Both the position numbers and the translations under genes were made by a program. Positions 20,961 through 31,793 of a stretch of 64,000 nucleotides of DNA are shown here, one piece after another. This stretch comes from Mastacembelus armatus (taxonomy: Eukaryota; Chordata; Actinopteri; Synbranchiformes; Mastacembelidae), in contig NC_046640.1 in NCBI RefSeq assembly GCF_900324485.2, forward strand, positions 12,779,357 through 12,843,356, given 5' to 3'. The notes beneath the pieces are model-generated. The model saw only the letters and a list, made by a program, of their open reading frames with translations. It had not been told where the DNA came from and ran no database searches. Numbering within the stretch: position 1 is the first letter of the stretch; every line of letters starts with the position of its first letter.

Positions 20961-22839
20961 CTCTTCTCATGATGGCTGTGAAGACTAGCTTTAAATACAC
21001 AACAAAGTCACAGTTACCTTTGACAATCCAAAGCAAATGCACCAAAAGCCACTTTAAACTACAAACCCTTAGCAGTCTGTCTAGCAAGCAAGATTTGGAA
21101 ATTCACCTCTTCATTGATTTCATGATTAAAACACAGTATGATCATTGTGGTCAACTACTAGAGCGCAAAAATAGGTCTAACTCTAATTTAGTGACATTGC
21201 CTTAAAAGCATGGCCACTTATCTTTTAGATTTATTCATTCCTTAAATTTAGTTTAGTTTTTTAATGTATTTCCATAAGCTGCAGTTCATATATGGAAATA
21301 CATTTAATGATGAATTACAGGTAGCAAACCTTACAGCACTCATCAGGCTCATGTTCAGACTGGATTTGGCCGTGGCATGTGCATTTTTAACTATACACCA
21401 GAGGAGTAAGTGTTAGATTCACTATGACTTAACATAAATCATGATAACAAGCCATGACTGCAGACACAATCATAGTGAAACATGATCCCATATAGTCAAA
21501 TCCACAGCTGTCTCAAACAGCCTACTATTTAACTCCACAGATCTTAGGTAAATATTTACACTGTAGCTTCAGTGATACAGACGGGCCCACCTGATGATGT
21601 ACTAAGACACAGCTGTGGGGCTTGTACTTTAGTGTAGGTATGATCACTGAAAACATGCAGCTTAATGTAGTGTAACACAGTGGTCTTAGATTGTAAAGAA
21701 AAGAGAAGAAATAGGAGCACAAGTGAAGTGGTTAGATTTAGAGATGCAAAGACAAGAATGAAGCAGTCTCCCCACCACCTGTCCTGTGTTTTAGATAATA
21801 ATGTTCTTTCTTAAATTCATAGTAAAATAAATGTAAATTTAAATATACTCTCAGGGACACTGTTACTTACTCCTGCCATTGTTGTTTTGGTCCCCAGCAC
21901 TCCTGCTGCAGATCTAAAACGGTCTGACGTGCAGTCTGGCAGTTTGCAATCTTCTCTGACAATCTTTGGCACAGCCTGGAGTTACTACATTCTGTGAAGA
22001 GGTAGACAGAGTGAGAAATGGACACAGTCAGCTCTCTGTGTGTTATGTTACTAAGATAGTGTTAGAACATTAGGTGCAGGGTGTGATAGTGCATTTTAGT
22101 GTGCCCTCCTATATATCTATAAAAAAAAAACATGACCTTATATAGCCTAACCCTAAACGAGTGGGCTGTCCTTAGTGGCTGGTCGTTTATCTGAAGGGTA
22201 ACAGACGTTGATGCAACACTTGTCTTGGATCTTAGGTTTTATTTTTTCCTCTCTTTACATATGTGGTTCCCATAGCACCCTCCCTCCATGTTAGGGCTGG
22301 ATCAGGTTAGGGTCACATTACATTAAGAGGTAAAGCACATTTCAATGGAGAAACAAAGTGAAAAAGGAGTGAATATTTATGTTTTTTAAAGAATATCCTT
22401 TAGTTCAGCAGGTAATCTGGGCAATCTTAAAGAGTTAACACGACACGAAATTGCACATTTCATGAATAAATTTAATTTGGACCGAATCCAGGGAGCTTAA
22501 ATAAATAGAAACTAAAATTTGAATTAATTTATTATAGCTGTTTGGAAAACGTTTTTCTCTTTGTTACACTGAAACATTTTAATGAACTGTTAACTGTTGA
22601 GTTGGAGCACTTTCAAAATAAAACTGCATCAAAATCATTAATTTAGAGCCGATGGCAAAGTCAAACCTGTTACGCATAAACTATGTCAGTCCAAGTAAAG
22701 GTACTGATTTAAAATCTAGGCTCTGTAATTAATTCATATTAAAAGATTTGGTTATCACTTGATACCAACACGATGACTACAACAGCTGTATAAGTTTGCT
22801 GCCAATACATGTTGGTTATCTAAACGAAAATGGGAGCCT

Positions 22840-22900
22840 TTAAAGGGCGGATCCGCTCAGAGGAGGACCAGATAATTTCAGAGAGCAGCCTTTGCTGATG
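22840..22900. promoter_or_regulatory. GATA-bearing block upstream of alpha-b
   Basis: The stretch ggcggatccgctcagaggag...cagataa resembles the array block (ggtggatccactccaaagaa...cagataagc) found upstream of each array alpha. Here it lies about 2.05 kb upstream of the alpha-b start. Neighbouring sequence at 22690-22830 (ttaaaatctag, attaaaagattt, tgccaatacatg) is also shared. A regulatory role is inferred from its retention. Confidence 0.5.
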
Positions 22901-22983
22901 CATAGACTGCTACAGCATTTCTTAATGTGGCTGAAATGTAGTTTATATACTATTTCATTGATTTCCAATATAATGATACAACC

Positions 22984-23318
22984 AAGAAGGTCGTGGGTTC
23001 GCAACCCGGCCTTTCTATGTGGAGTTTGCATGTTCTCCCTGTGCTTGCGTGGGTTTACTCCGGGTACTCCGGTTTCCTCCCACAGTCCAAAAATATGCAT
23101 GTTAGGTTGATTGGTGAATCTAAATTTCCTGTAGGAGTGAGTGTGAGTGTGTGAGGTTGTCTGTCTTTGTGTGTCTCTATGTGGCCCTGTGATGGACTGG
23201 TGACCTGTCCAGGGTGTACCCCTGTCTTTCACCCGAGAGAGAGCTGGGATAGGCTCCAGCAGATCCCCGTGACCCTGGCTTTCAGGAAAAAGAGGGTCAC
23301 AGAAGATGGATGGATGAT
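22984..23318 (+). mobile_element. dispersed fish retroposon with (GATG)n tail
   Basis: A 335-bp element reads through gtgggttcgcaacccggcc, ggagtttgcatgttctccct, ctccggtttcctcccacag, gaccctggctttcaggaaaa and ends agatggatggatga. I recognise it as a common non-autonomous repeat of teleost genomes. The simple-sequence tail points to retroposition by an RTE-type LINE. It yields accidental long open frames on both strands. Confidence 0.75.
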
Positions 23319-23567
23319 ACAACCATGGATGCCTCATGCATTCAGTGGGGTAGATTGAATTTATTCATTACGGCTTGGACTTTATTGAGCCACTGGAGCA
23401 TAATAATTTATCCACAAAGTCAAAATGCTCTAACTGCTAATATCCTGTCACTGGACCCCATCGCAGCTAAGGATAACTAATGGTTTCGCATGTGTAAAAT
23501 AAAACACAAGAACACATATTCTGAAGAGTTAGATCTAATGCTGATAAAGTGTGCCAGTGGCATATGT

Positions 23568-23644
23568 CAGTGGTTCCCAACCCTGGTCCTCAAGGACCCC
23601 CTGTCCTGCTTGTTTTCCAGTTATCCCTGGGTTGGGAGCCACTG
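23568..23644. mobile_element. 77-bp palindromic MITE, hAT-like
   Basis: The termini cagtggttcccaaccc and gggttgggagccactg are inverted repeats, and CAGTGGTTCCCAACC is typical of non-autonomous hAT elements. The flanking 8 bp on the two sides are only partly alike, so the target-site duplication has decayed or is uncertain. Confidence 0.75.
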
Positions 23645-24874
23645 ACCTATATGATTCAAGAACAAGCATGGGCCACTTGGCCTCAGTAGTAGAGTTAGAG
23701 TGCCTTCTAGTGGACACGAATCATCACTGCAGTCGTAGATGCTCTATCTTATGTACTGCAGCTCATATCTGCAAGCAATGTCATGATCTATCAATACAGG
23801 AGTTTAATTATTCAGGTATTTAAAATCAGCTCTCATGGAACAGCATGAATGAGTCAGAACACCACTGGAAAAGAGGAGCAGTAGAAGTCCTGCCATCCCT
23901 GTTCGTCCAAGCATTTACGCATACCGCTAGAGGGCAGCCTGATCACGGTTTATTTACGACTGGCAGGTTTGGATTTCCTACACTAGTTCTTCGGACAAAC
24001 CCCAGTCTCCGTTTACAACGCATGCACTTACAGCACCTCCATATGTAGGCTCAGCTTTCCCTGCATAAACAATTGTCATCGCATCTGAGCAGCCTGTTCC
24101 TGTGCTGATCAATGTTTTTCAACAACAGATTAATCTATAAATTATTTCTCAAATAACCGATTCATTGCTCTGCCAGTATGAGAAAACTGATAATGTGCAG
24201 CAGAGGCTCCAAGAGCAAAAGCTGCACATCCACACACTTTAGTATTTAGCATTTCAATTTATTATTAATAATTATTAGTAGAAATGTTGGCAAATTATTT
24301 TTTTTCTACTGTTTGAACTTTACTAAGATTTTCCAACTCACACTATAACGGTTTTTATTTATAGAAGCACTTTTATTACCAGTTCCCAGAAAAAAAAAAA
24401 AAGTTACTGGTCATTCTCATAGATAAAAAAATGAACTTGGGGAAACCTTAAGGTAAATCTATCTGAGAAATGTTGTGTAGCTATTTGCTATTTACGGTAA
24501 ATGAAAGATAAATTTTTATTCTTTAACATGCAGTTTTTGGTCAATGTCAGTCTTGTAGCCTGATAGACAAAAGATGATTCTCTTTACCTGTCACCATCAT
24601 AATCCTTATAAATTATTTTTTCTGTCCAGGATTTTGTTTAGTTGTAATCTTTACACGTTTTACATGAGAGGAGACCAGGGAAATAGTGGAAATGAAATAG
24701 TCAACATGTAGGCTCCCGTACAGTTTATTATTTGGGAGAAATTTTTGAACAGATGGACAAATGTAAAAGGGAAGAGTTAAACCCAACTTATACACCTTTA
24801 CATATTCCCCCTTTACATGGTGTTTCCAGGCTATTTTTATCCATATTTGTTTCCATCTGACCCTGTTGGTCTCT

Positions 24875-25773
24875 TCAGCAGTACTGACTGTTCAGAGCCT
24901 CGACCACAGCATACAGAAACTTCTGTAAGGTAGCTTGGGACTGCGGGTCTAGGGTGTTCCTGAGTTTGCAGGCGACGGCAATAATAATGCAGTCTGCCAA
25001 CAGCTGCAGACGAAACAAAAAAATAGAAGATGATGATGAATATACGCTGCATATGGTCATATTAGTGAAATCTGTTGTTCAAAGTGTTGCATACTCGGAA
25101 GTTATCTGGATCCACTTGGAGCTCTTCGTAGTGCAAGCGGCTCAGATCAGCGTATATGGTCCTGATGTTATCTATGTCTGTCACTGCTTTGCCTAGTGCC
25201 TTTAGTACCACCTTGCCATGGGCTGCTACTTTGGCGTTATTCAGAATAGCAGTGGTCGTGAAGATATCACCAAATGTGCCGAAATAACGCTCGGTCCAGG
25301 GGTACACGATCAAAACTCTGTCAATATAAAAGGCATCGTTATTTTTGAAATGTACATATATGGGTTTTATATGGTTCATATACTTTTAAGCTGGAAATAA
25401 GGCGATTTAAAACAAAATTCAATCTAAATCCCAAACAAAATAATTTCCCTATGTCATGCGCAAAGATTAATGCCAACTACAAGAAAGAAATCTTCAATAG
25501 CCTTTATGTAATGCAAAAAAAAGCAACCTGCCATTGGCAGATAACAGCTTCATTACAAATCACTATCAAACAAGCTTTTAAAATTTTCTAACCATCTTTT
25601 TTAGGCTTTTTAGACATAATCCGCAATTGTACCAAAGCAAACTCTATACTACGCTTGAAAAGATGATATCACATCTTCTACCTTGCCATAACTTCTGGTC
25701 CAATCTCATCGATATTTATTTTTTCCCAGATAGCACTGACCATACTGCGCTCCTTGTCTGTCCACTGAGTCAT
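24875..25773 (-). CDS. divergent beta-type globin, beta-b
   Basis: Exons are 25682-25773, 25095-25317 and 24875-25003, with standard positions and phases; 147 residues with Met. It starts MTQWTDKERSMVSAIWEK, keeps VLIVYPWTERYF, the distal His (VAAHGK) and the proximal His (SRLHYEEL). It departs strongly from the other betas: Tyr at F9, Gln for the usual His in ELQVDP, an unusual exon 3 (ACKLRNTLDPQSQATLQKFL), and a C-terminal Cys (SQYC) in place of His HC3. AATAAA is at 24724-24729. The reading frame is intact, so it looks functional. It has no alpha partner on its head side. It may be a specialised embryonic chain; that is a guess. Confidence 0.92.
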
Positions 25774-25921
25774 GTTGCCAGTGTAATCAATACACAGCCG
25801 ATGTGGTCATCGTGTGCCTCGAGACATCAAACCGAGGAGGGAGCAACTCTCCGGCCTAGTGACCGTTTAATGACCCGCAACGATAAACCAACAGAGAGGT
25901 CTGTTTTCAGCGGGCTACAGG

Positions 25922-25963
25922 GTGATGCTGATGTTGATGATGATGATGCTGATGCTGATGATT
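25922..25963. repeat. GAT/GCT trinucleotide microsatellite
   Basis: An interrupted tract of gatgat and gctgat units. Confidence 0.9.
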
Positions 25964-26879
25964 AGAGTGGCTGTCAATACCAGCACCATATTACTGACAA
26001 AACACTGGTGATGTCCAGAGAAAGCCTAACTTAAAAAAAACAAACTTTGCACATAAACATTATAACCCAGATCATTTGCCCATTTCTCTGGTCCTACAGG
26101 TTGAAGCTGTTAAACTTAGATTATGCTGAACTATCACTATCTGAACATTCAGGCAACATGGCCGCGCCCAAATAAATTATCACCAGGTCCACCTAACAGG
26201 TCTATCAATAAAAGTTGCCTTCGTGCAGCATCGGTGATAGGCGTGAATTTCTTGTCCTCAAACGACCTGGTGTCTTTTAATTTGTTTACAAATGTAAAAA
26301 CAAACAAACAGAAAAAGACAGGTGCTGTTTTTATGCTACAGGTTACACCAAGTGACAACAAAAAAAAATGACAAATGTTCAAGACATAACTGAGATATGC
26401 CTCATGTGTTGATGACAAGAATAATAAACAGAACTGTATATAAGAGATTAACCCACTTTGTTTTTAGAAAGAGCCAATGAAAGGAAATTTCATATTTTCT
26501 TCATTTGAACCATTTTTTATCTGTTGCACCACATATTTTTTATGCTGTTATCAATGAAGATGACCGCACCCATTTAGACCAATGTCAAACTGCAGTGTGC
26601 TTTTAAAGAGACCAGAAGAATTAAAGATGTTTTTTCATTGAATATATGGTAATAACATGAATTTAGTCCACCACCAGTCCAACTGATTATCAGGCAGCCC
26701 ATCACCAGGACACAGAGAAAACTGTTTTTATTATGAATCTCTTTTAAATACATTTAGGTGAATTTATTAAAGTATCAAATACTAGGTTTCTTCTTAACAA
26801 TTAAACTATTACCATTTGTAGTACCTAAGGTTTCTTATTATTAGGCCTATTTTTTATAGTTTTGCCTCTGGCAATAGAT

Positions 26880-26922
26880 AAGCATACAGATATTGAGGCC
26901 GTACCTCGATATCTGTATGCTT
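26880..26922. repeat. inverted repeat, 19-bp arms with 5-bp loop
   Basis: Arms 26880-26898 and 26904-26922 pair at 18 of 19 positions (aagcatacagatat core), with loop ccgta. No host element or terminator role is known for it. Confidence 0.9.
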
Positions 26923-27190
26923 AAGTACTTGTTTGCAGGACTTTTCACATTTTGTAGAAGTTCATGAAGATTATTATTGTAAAGATCTATGGGTAAAAAC
27001 TCAATAGATTTCATCATTGTTAGTGAATTATTAAATATTTCATTTGAAATGATCACACAGAGACTTGCATATTGGCTGATCTGGGTTTTATTTGCTGCAT
27101 CTTGTAACAGCTTAATAGCAGAACAAGGTAGGTTTCAGAAACACTTGTATGACTGCTTCACATATTTGGGGAAACTGCTTCTCCAGATCT

Positions 27191-27830
27191 TCAGTGGTAC
27201 TGTTTGCCCAGGGCAGAGGTGACCACAGCCAGGAACTTCTGGAAGGCCTCCTGAACATCAGCGGTGAAGACGGAGGGACCGAACTTGGCAGCCACACAGA
27301 TGGTGATACATTCAGCAAGAAGCTTAAATGTAGAAAATGAAAAGGTTGCATTAAGGACACTACAGTCAATAGATGTGTAAAGAAGAAATGATGGTGCGTC
27401 AGGCGGTAACGTACCCTGAAGTTATCAGGATCCACATGGAGCTTCTCAGAGTGCATCACGCTCAGACTGGCGTAAGCATTCTTGATGTCGTCCATGTTCT
27501 TCACGGCTTTATCCAGCCCACCCATCACCGTCTTGCCATGCTTGGCCACTTTAGGGTTTCCCAGGATGGCGACATCGGTGGACAGGTTACCAAATCCTGC
27601 GAAGTGTCTCTGAGTCCATGGATACACAATCAGAAGTCTGGAATGAAACAAATCTTTAGGACACACAAACAAAAGCCCCCCAAAGGGAGGATGGCAGGTG
27701 TACCAAAGTCCAAAGAAAACTACAAATCAATGACATACCTGGTAAGAGCCTGTGGTCCAATTTCACCTACATCAATCTTAGCCCACAGGGCAGTGATCGC
27801 TTTGCGCTCAGCATCTGTCCACTTGACCAT
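27191..27830 (-). CDS. beta-type globin, beta-c (embryonic/larval-like)
   Basis: Exons are 27739-27830, 27415-27637 and 27191-27322; 148 residues with Met. It starts [18 protein letters not shown], and its exon 3 protein is identical to that of beta-a. Both haem histidines, Ser F9 and the terminal His are present. A CCAAT box is at 27974-27978 and AATAAA at 27087-27092. Intron 1 is only 101 bp against 185 bp in beta-a. It is head to head with alpha-c. The beta-a/alpha-a and beta-c/alpha-c pairs have the same orientation and similar spacing, so one is a duplicate of the other. Confidence 0.95.
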
Positions 27831-28748
27831 GTTGGTTTTGTGAAAGCCTCCTCTGACTCTGGCCAGAAAATGTCTGTGTTCAGTTAGCGTTTTTCTGAGT
27901 ATCTTGCTAATTTTTGGGGTGTCAGTTTTTATTCATTACTACTGGCTCCGCCTCCCTACCCAGGAAGCATCTCATTGGATTCTCTGTTGCATGTGCAACT
28001 TGTGCAACACAGTCAATACAGCAAATATTACAGCAGGGAGAGTATTTTGAAAGTAGGCTGTTTGGAGAGAAATAGACTTTTGGGATGGTTTAGGTAATAC
28101 AGCTCAGATATAAACCTTTGTTAACGAGCTCAGTTGCTGTAATTGACAGTAGATTAGACACATAACTAACAAAAGAATAGAGTCTAATACAGCAGTCATG
28201 CAATAAATCGACCTTTATTAAGGGGATAAATGTTCAGTGTCTGTTCAAACTGTTTTAGTAAGGTGCTGATCCCACTGCAGGAGCATATTGGAAGATACAG
28301 GTTGGTTTGTGCTGCCGCTGAACCACGTCATTTAACCTATATCCCCATGATATTAACGGAATGTGGACAGTGGACAGACAGTAAGAGTCAATACAAACTG
28401 GGGACATTTAAGTTAACTTTCTATTACATTGAATTCGATGGAAAAGTTCTAGCCACAGAGTATATCCGCATTCATTTGCAGACCCATCAAACAGACAGTT
28501 TCTAGCACTGCAGCATTTTCTTCTAAATGAGCATACAGTGGCAGAGTCGCCACAGATGGACAGTGGTATACTTATCAAATTAAACTGGCAATGCAAACCT
28601 TTGCCAATTTCTTTATCGGAGGTGTGGCTTGGATGAAAACACGGGCGTGGTCCCGTTTGGTTTCATATAAAGTGATTATGACACGTTCACTTCAACATCA
28701 GCTTTTGATCCCTATTTTCTCTCGCTTCCTAAAAACCACAAGGCAGAT
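27831..28748. promoter_or_regulatory. bidirectional beta-c/alpha-c promoter interval
   Basis: This is a 918-bp interval between divergent starts. The beta side has CCAAT at 27974-27978 and a C-rich cctccctaccc element. The alpha side has TATAAAG at 28666-28672 with ggtgtggc and gggcgtggtc CACC/KLF-type elements at 28621-28652. The alpha-side order matches that of alpha-a. Confidence 0.7.
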
Positions 28749-29467
28749 ATGAGTCTCACGGCGAACGACAAGACCGTGGTCAGGAACTTCTGGGCCAAAG
28801 TTGAAGGCAAGTCCAGCGAGTTGGGCGGTGAAGCTCTGGGCAGGTAAGTTCGACGTCACGTATATTTAAACACAAAATGACTCAAATGCATCACAATCGA
28901 TATAAACCACAATGAGACAGGTTTCCATAACATTCTTTGATCACGTTTCGAATCCCTTTCTTACGTCTCTATTCGGCATTTATTTATTATTTGTGTTTGT
29001 GTTCTTTAGGATGTTCGTTTCCTACCCACAGACCAAGACTTACTTCTCCGAGTGGGGGGATCTGTCTCCCCAGGCCCCAAAAGTGAAGAAACATGGCGCA
29101 GTCATCATGAACGCTGTGGGCAAGGCCGTTAAAAACATTGATAACCTGACCACCTCTCTGGGCTCACTCAGTGAGCTGCACGCCTTCAAGCTCCGCGTGG
29201 ATCCTGCCAACTTTAAGGTAACACGAAAATGGGAGGATGTTGTTGAGGATAATAAACTTCCCCTTCCACTCTGTTTTATTCATTTGTTCATGTAAACGCA
29301 TAGAAGATCTAAAATACGATTCGTTTTTCTTGCAACAGATCCTGGCCCACAACATCCTCGTGGTCTTGGGCATGTATTTCCCCGCAGACTTCACCCCACA
29401 GGTCCACGTCTCAGTTGACAAGTTCCTGCAGAACCTGGCTTGGGCTCTGTCTGAGAAGTACCGCTAA
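28749..29467 (+). CDS. alpha-type globin, alpha-c (embryonic-like)
   Basis: Exons are 28749-28843, 29010-29217 and 29339-29467; 143 residues with Met. It starts [20 protein letters not shown] and ends ALSEKYR. Distal His is in KKHGAV and proximal His in SELHAFKL. Exon 3 ([30 protein letters not shown]) groups it with alpha-a. AATAAA is at 29555-29560. It pairs head to head with beta-c. Confidence 0.95.
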
Positions 29468-30840
29468 ACTCCGGCAACGCAGCAGCATCCACTGCCAAAA
29501 AGCATAGCAGCCCAACACTGGCAGCAAACCCCATCGACATGCACGGGCGCGTTTAATAAAAACATCAACTTTAAAATGTCCAGGTGTCACTTTCTTTTTA
29601 GTCTTATAAAGAAAAATATTGTTTCTCACTTCCCTCGGTCTTTATTAGATAATTTATTTTGAAAAGCTGTAAATAATATGATCATCTTAAAGTTGAATAT
29701 ATTATAAATCACTACTTGTTGAACGAACACACAGACACAGACACGCAGACACGGACACGCAGACACGGACACGCACACGAGCGAATCCACCCACTAGAGG
29801 GCTCCAGAGGGGAAAAAGTGATTGAACACATCTTTTCTAACATGCACCAAATAAAGTTGAACACCGGATTCTTCAGAATAAATAAAGTCCTGATGTTTTA
29901 TATTAACGGTGAGCGCTCACTAACAAACGCTGTTACCACAAACCAACTGGGGGCAACACGATCACAGCCTGTTGACTCAGAAACGACTCAAATGCAGGAT
30001 TCAGAGGCATGAACAGCTCACCCGGTTTCTAAACAAATAGCGCCGGGTAAAGGCTGAAGCCAGAAAGCGGACACTTACGTAAAGCAGGCAAATAGGGAGC
30101 AGCAGGGGAACACACAGGGGAACGCAGGTGCGTACAAATGCGTGAAATGCAATGGCCGACACGAAACACTGCAGAAATTGTGTTGCAGCGAAGAAGAGCA
30201 GTGTAATGGAGAGAATGGGGAACACGTGAGCAGGTGGGCGTGGGGGAAATCAGGTGACTTGGAAAGCCACTGAAAGCCCCCCCCCCCAAAAAAAACAAGG
30301 ACTGTAATGAAAATAGAGCTGGTGAATATGACAAAGTGGGAAAGTAAATGAATAACTGAAGTAACAGATGGAACACAAGTGGAAAAGTAAGAAGCTAAAA
30401 TGATATTTCACCAATAGCCACAATGCAATAGACAGTCACAGAAGTACAGACAACACAACATGAAATTACTACAATACTTTCTAGTCTCTAAGTGTCTTTT
30501 TGTAAACAAGATGGCGTTTTAAAATAGTAATTAAATTGTCTGGGCTGAAGCGCCCCCTGCTGGTGTTTTGAAGTAAAAGTCGGGTTGGCAGTAAATGACG
30601 CTGTATTTAATGAATTGGACTAGTCCTTTCATAGTAAACCGAGAACTATAACACCTCCTATATTAATATCCATTTCTCTTCTTATTTCAAATGGCACCAC
30701 TTAAAACGTTTAAACTGTAAAATGGCTGTGCTGAAGTATAAACCAGATAAACCCCGGTTTCTGCTGTGCCGCAGGAAAAATCTAAGCAGTTTACACACTT
30801 CCCGCTGTAACAACATAGGCTATTACTTGATTATCAGCTC
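29468..30840. other. spacer after alpha-c
   Basis: It contains a short acacggacacgcag minisatellite (29729-29778) and a C-run followed by an A-run near 30279-30296. No gene is recognised; long open frames on the minus strand here have no family resemblance. Confidence 0.5.
29729..29778. repeat. short CA-rich minisatellite
   Basis: About three degenerate copies of a 14-bp acacggacacgcag unit. Confidence 0.8.
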
Positions 30841-30849
30841 CGCCACCCA

Positions 30850-31290
30850 GCCAATCGCATCTCTCTGTGAGGACACTGGGAGGCTTTAAAAGCTGCATCT
30901 GGTGTCGTGCCAGACTCGTCAGAGTGGATAAAGCTGTGTTTTACGCAGCAACTGTGCGCTCAAAACATTTAGGGATAAGTTGGCTAATACATGCGCATGT
31001 GCTTATGTATTCGGCACAGATACCACCTCCTACTCTAAGTTTCACCTTTGTTTCGTGTCTATGGTGCGCGACCCTCGACACTTTAGGAAAACTATACAGA
31101 GCCTGTATGGCTCAGTAATCCGCATATACATTAAAGGGACTGATGGCGTTTAAACAGTGACACACATACTATGGGACTGATTCAGAAACTGTAGTGTCCT
31201 CCAAAGGATGACAGAGCGACTGGAGAGATGTGTTAGAGGAGAAGACCGTCACATGTTGATTATTTGTTCAGAGGCTCGTCTTTTCTCATC
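30850..31290 (+). pseudogene. psi-beta-2, ghost of a beta globin (promoter and 3' UTR traces)
   Basis: At 30885-30905 the sequence gctttaaaagctgcatctgg matches the TATA region of the array beta genes (cctttaaaagttgcatctgg). About 340 bp downstream, 31222-31270 matches their 3' UTR (gagaagaccgtcacatgttgattatt). No coding exon remains between. It has the same place relative to alpha-c as psi-beta-1 has relative to alpha-a, and the next gene downstream is again a minus-strand alpha. Confidence 0.7.
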
Positions 31291-31307
31291 TGTAACAGAC
31301 AAATTGT

Positions 31308-31558
31308 CTGTGGTTCAGGAGGTACAGCAGGTCGGCTATTAACCAAAGGGCTGGTGGTTCGATCTCGACTTCACTTAAACCATGTATCAAATTGTCCTTG
31401 AGCAAGACACTAAACCCCAAATTCTAAACCCCACATTGTCCTCGGCGGTTGATCCGTCGGCGTATGAGTGTGTCAGTCATTGTGTGCGCGAATGTGCAAA
31501 TGAGGTAAAAGTGCTTTGAGTCCACTTAGGCGCTCTACAAATATAAGAGAATTTACCA
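31308..31558 (+). mobile_element. SINE-like repeat with a B-box-like motif
   Basis: The element begins ggttcaggaggtacagcagg, has a B-box-like ggttcgatctc at 31356-31366, the conserved tccttgagcaagacactaaa segment and ends near gcgctctacaaatataaga. I recognise this as a widespread teleost SINE-like family. It lies directly after psi-beta-2. Confidence 0.75.
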
Positions 31559-31793
31559 AATAACACAGCTTACCAACGAATTCTAGCTATATGAAAAATG
31601 TAATGTATTTATATTTTAGTATGTTGTGTTGATGAGATTTTAAATGTTCTGACATTTGATTTTGACTTCTAAATGACACAAACCATCACAGAAGAACCAG
31701 CAAACAAATTGTTTGAAGTTTTGCCTTCATGCATTTATTAAAGATTATGCAGAGTCAGCTCATGCTGCAGTCTCTCTGCTCTTCTCCTGCACT

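Larger units (their letters stand above)
20960..24723. other. long spacer between alpha-b and beta-b
   Basis: No confident gene. Contents include two weak candidate exons (21592-21648 and 21871-21991, minus), a GATA-bearing block at about 22690-22900 that is related to the block upstream of array alphas, a dispersed repeat (22984-23318) and a MITE (23568-23644). The remainder is unremarkable AT-rich sequence. Confidence 0.5.
25774..27086. other. spacer between beta-b and beta-c
   Basis: No gene recognised. It holds a GAT-type microsatellite (25922-25963), a perfect-looking hairpin (26880-26922) and, near 26562, a 19-bp motif shared with the flank of beta-a. Confidence 0.5.

Noticed and set aside
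22840-23337. 165-codon minus-strand open frame
   Set aside because: Most of it is the reverse strand of a dispersed retroposon; the translation has no domain.
25774-27086. Search for an alpha partner head to head with beta-b
   Set aside because: No alpha exon ([14 protein letters not shown] or DKFL type) is present on either strand in this interval.
30001-30376. Overlapping minus-strand open frames rich in Leu and Phe
   Set aside because: Composition comes from A/G-rich plus-strand DNA; no splice sites, signal peptide or conserved motif support a gene.
31308-31400. Possible tRNA gene suggested by the B-box-like ggttcgatctc
   Set aside because: The cloverleaf arms cannot be formed, and the surrounding sequence matches a SINE-like family.
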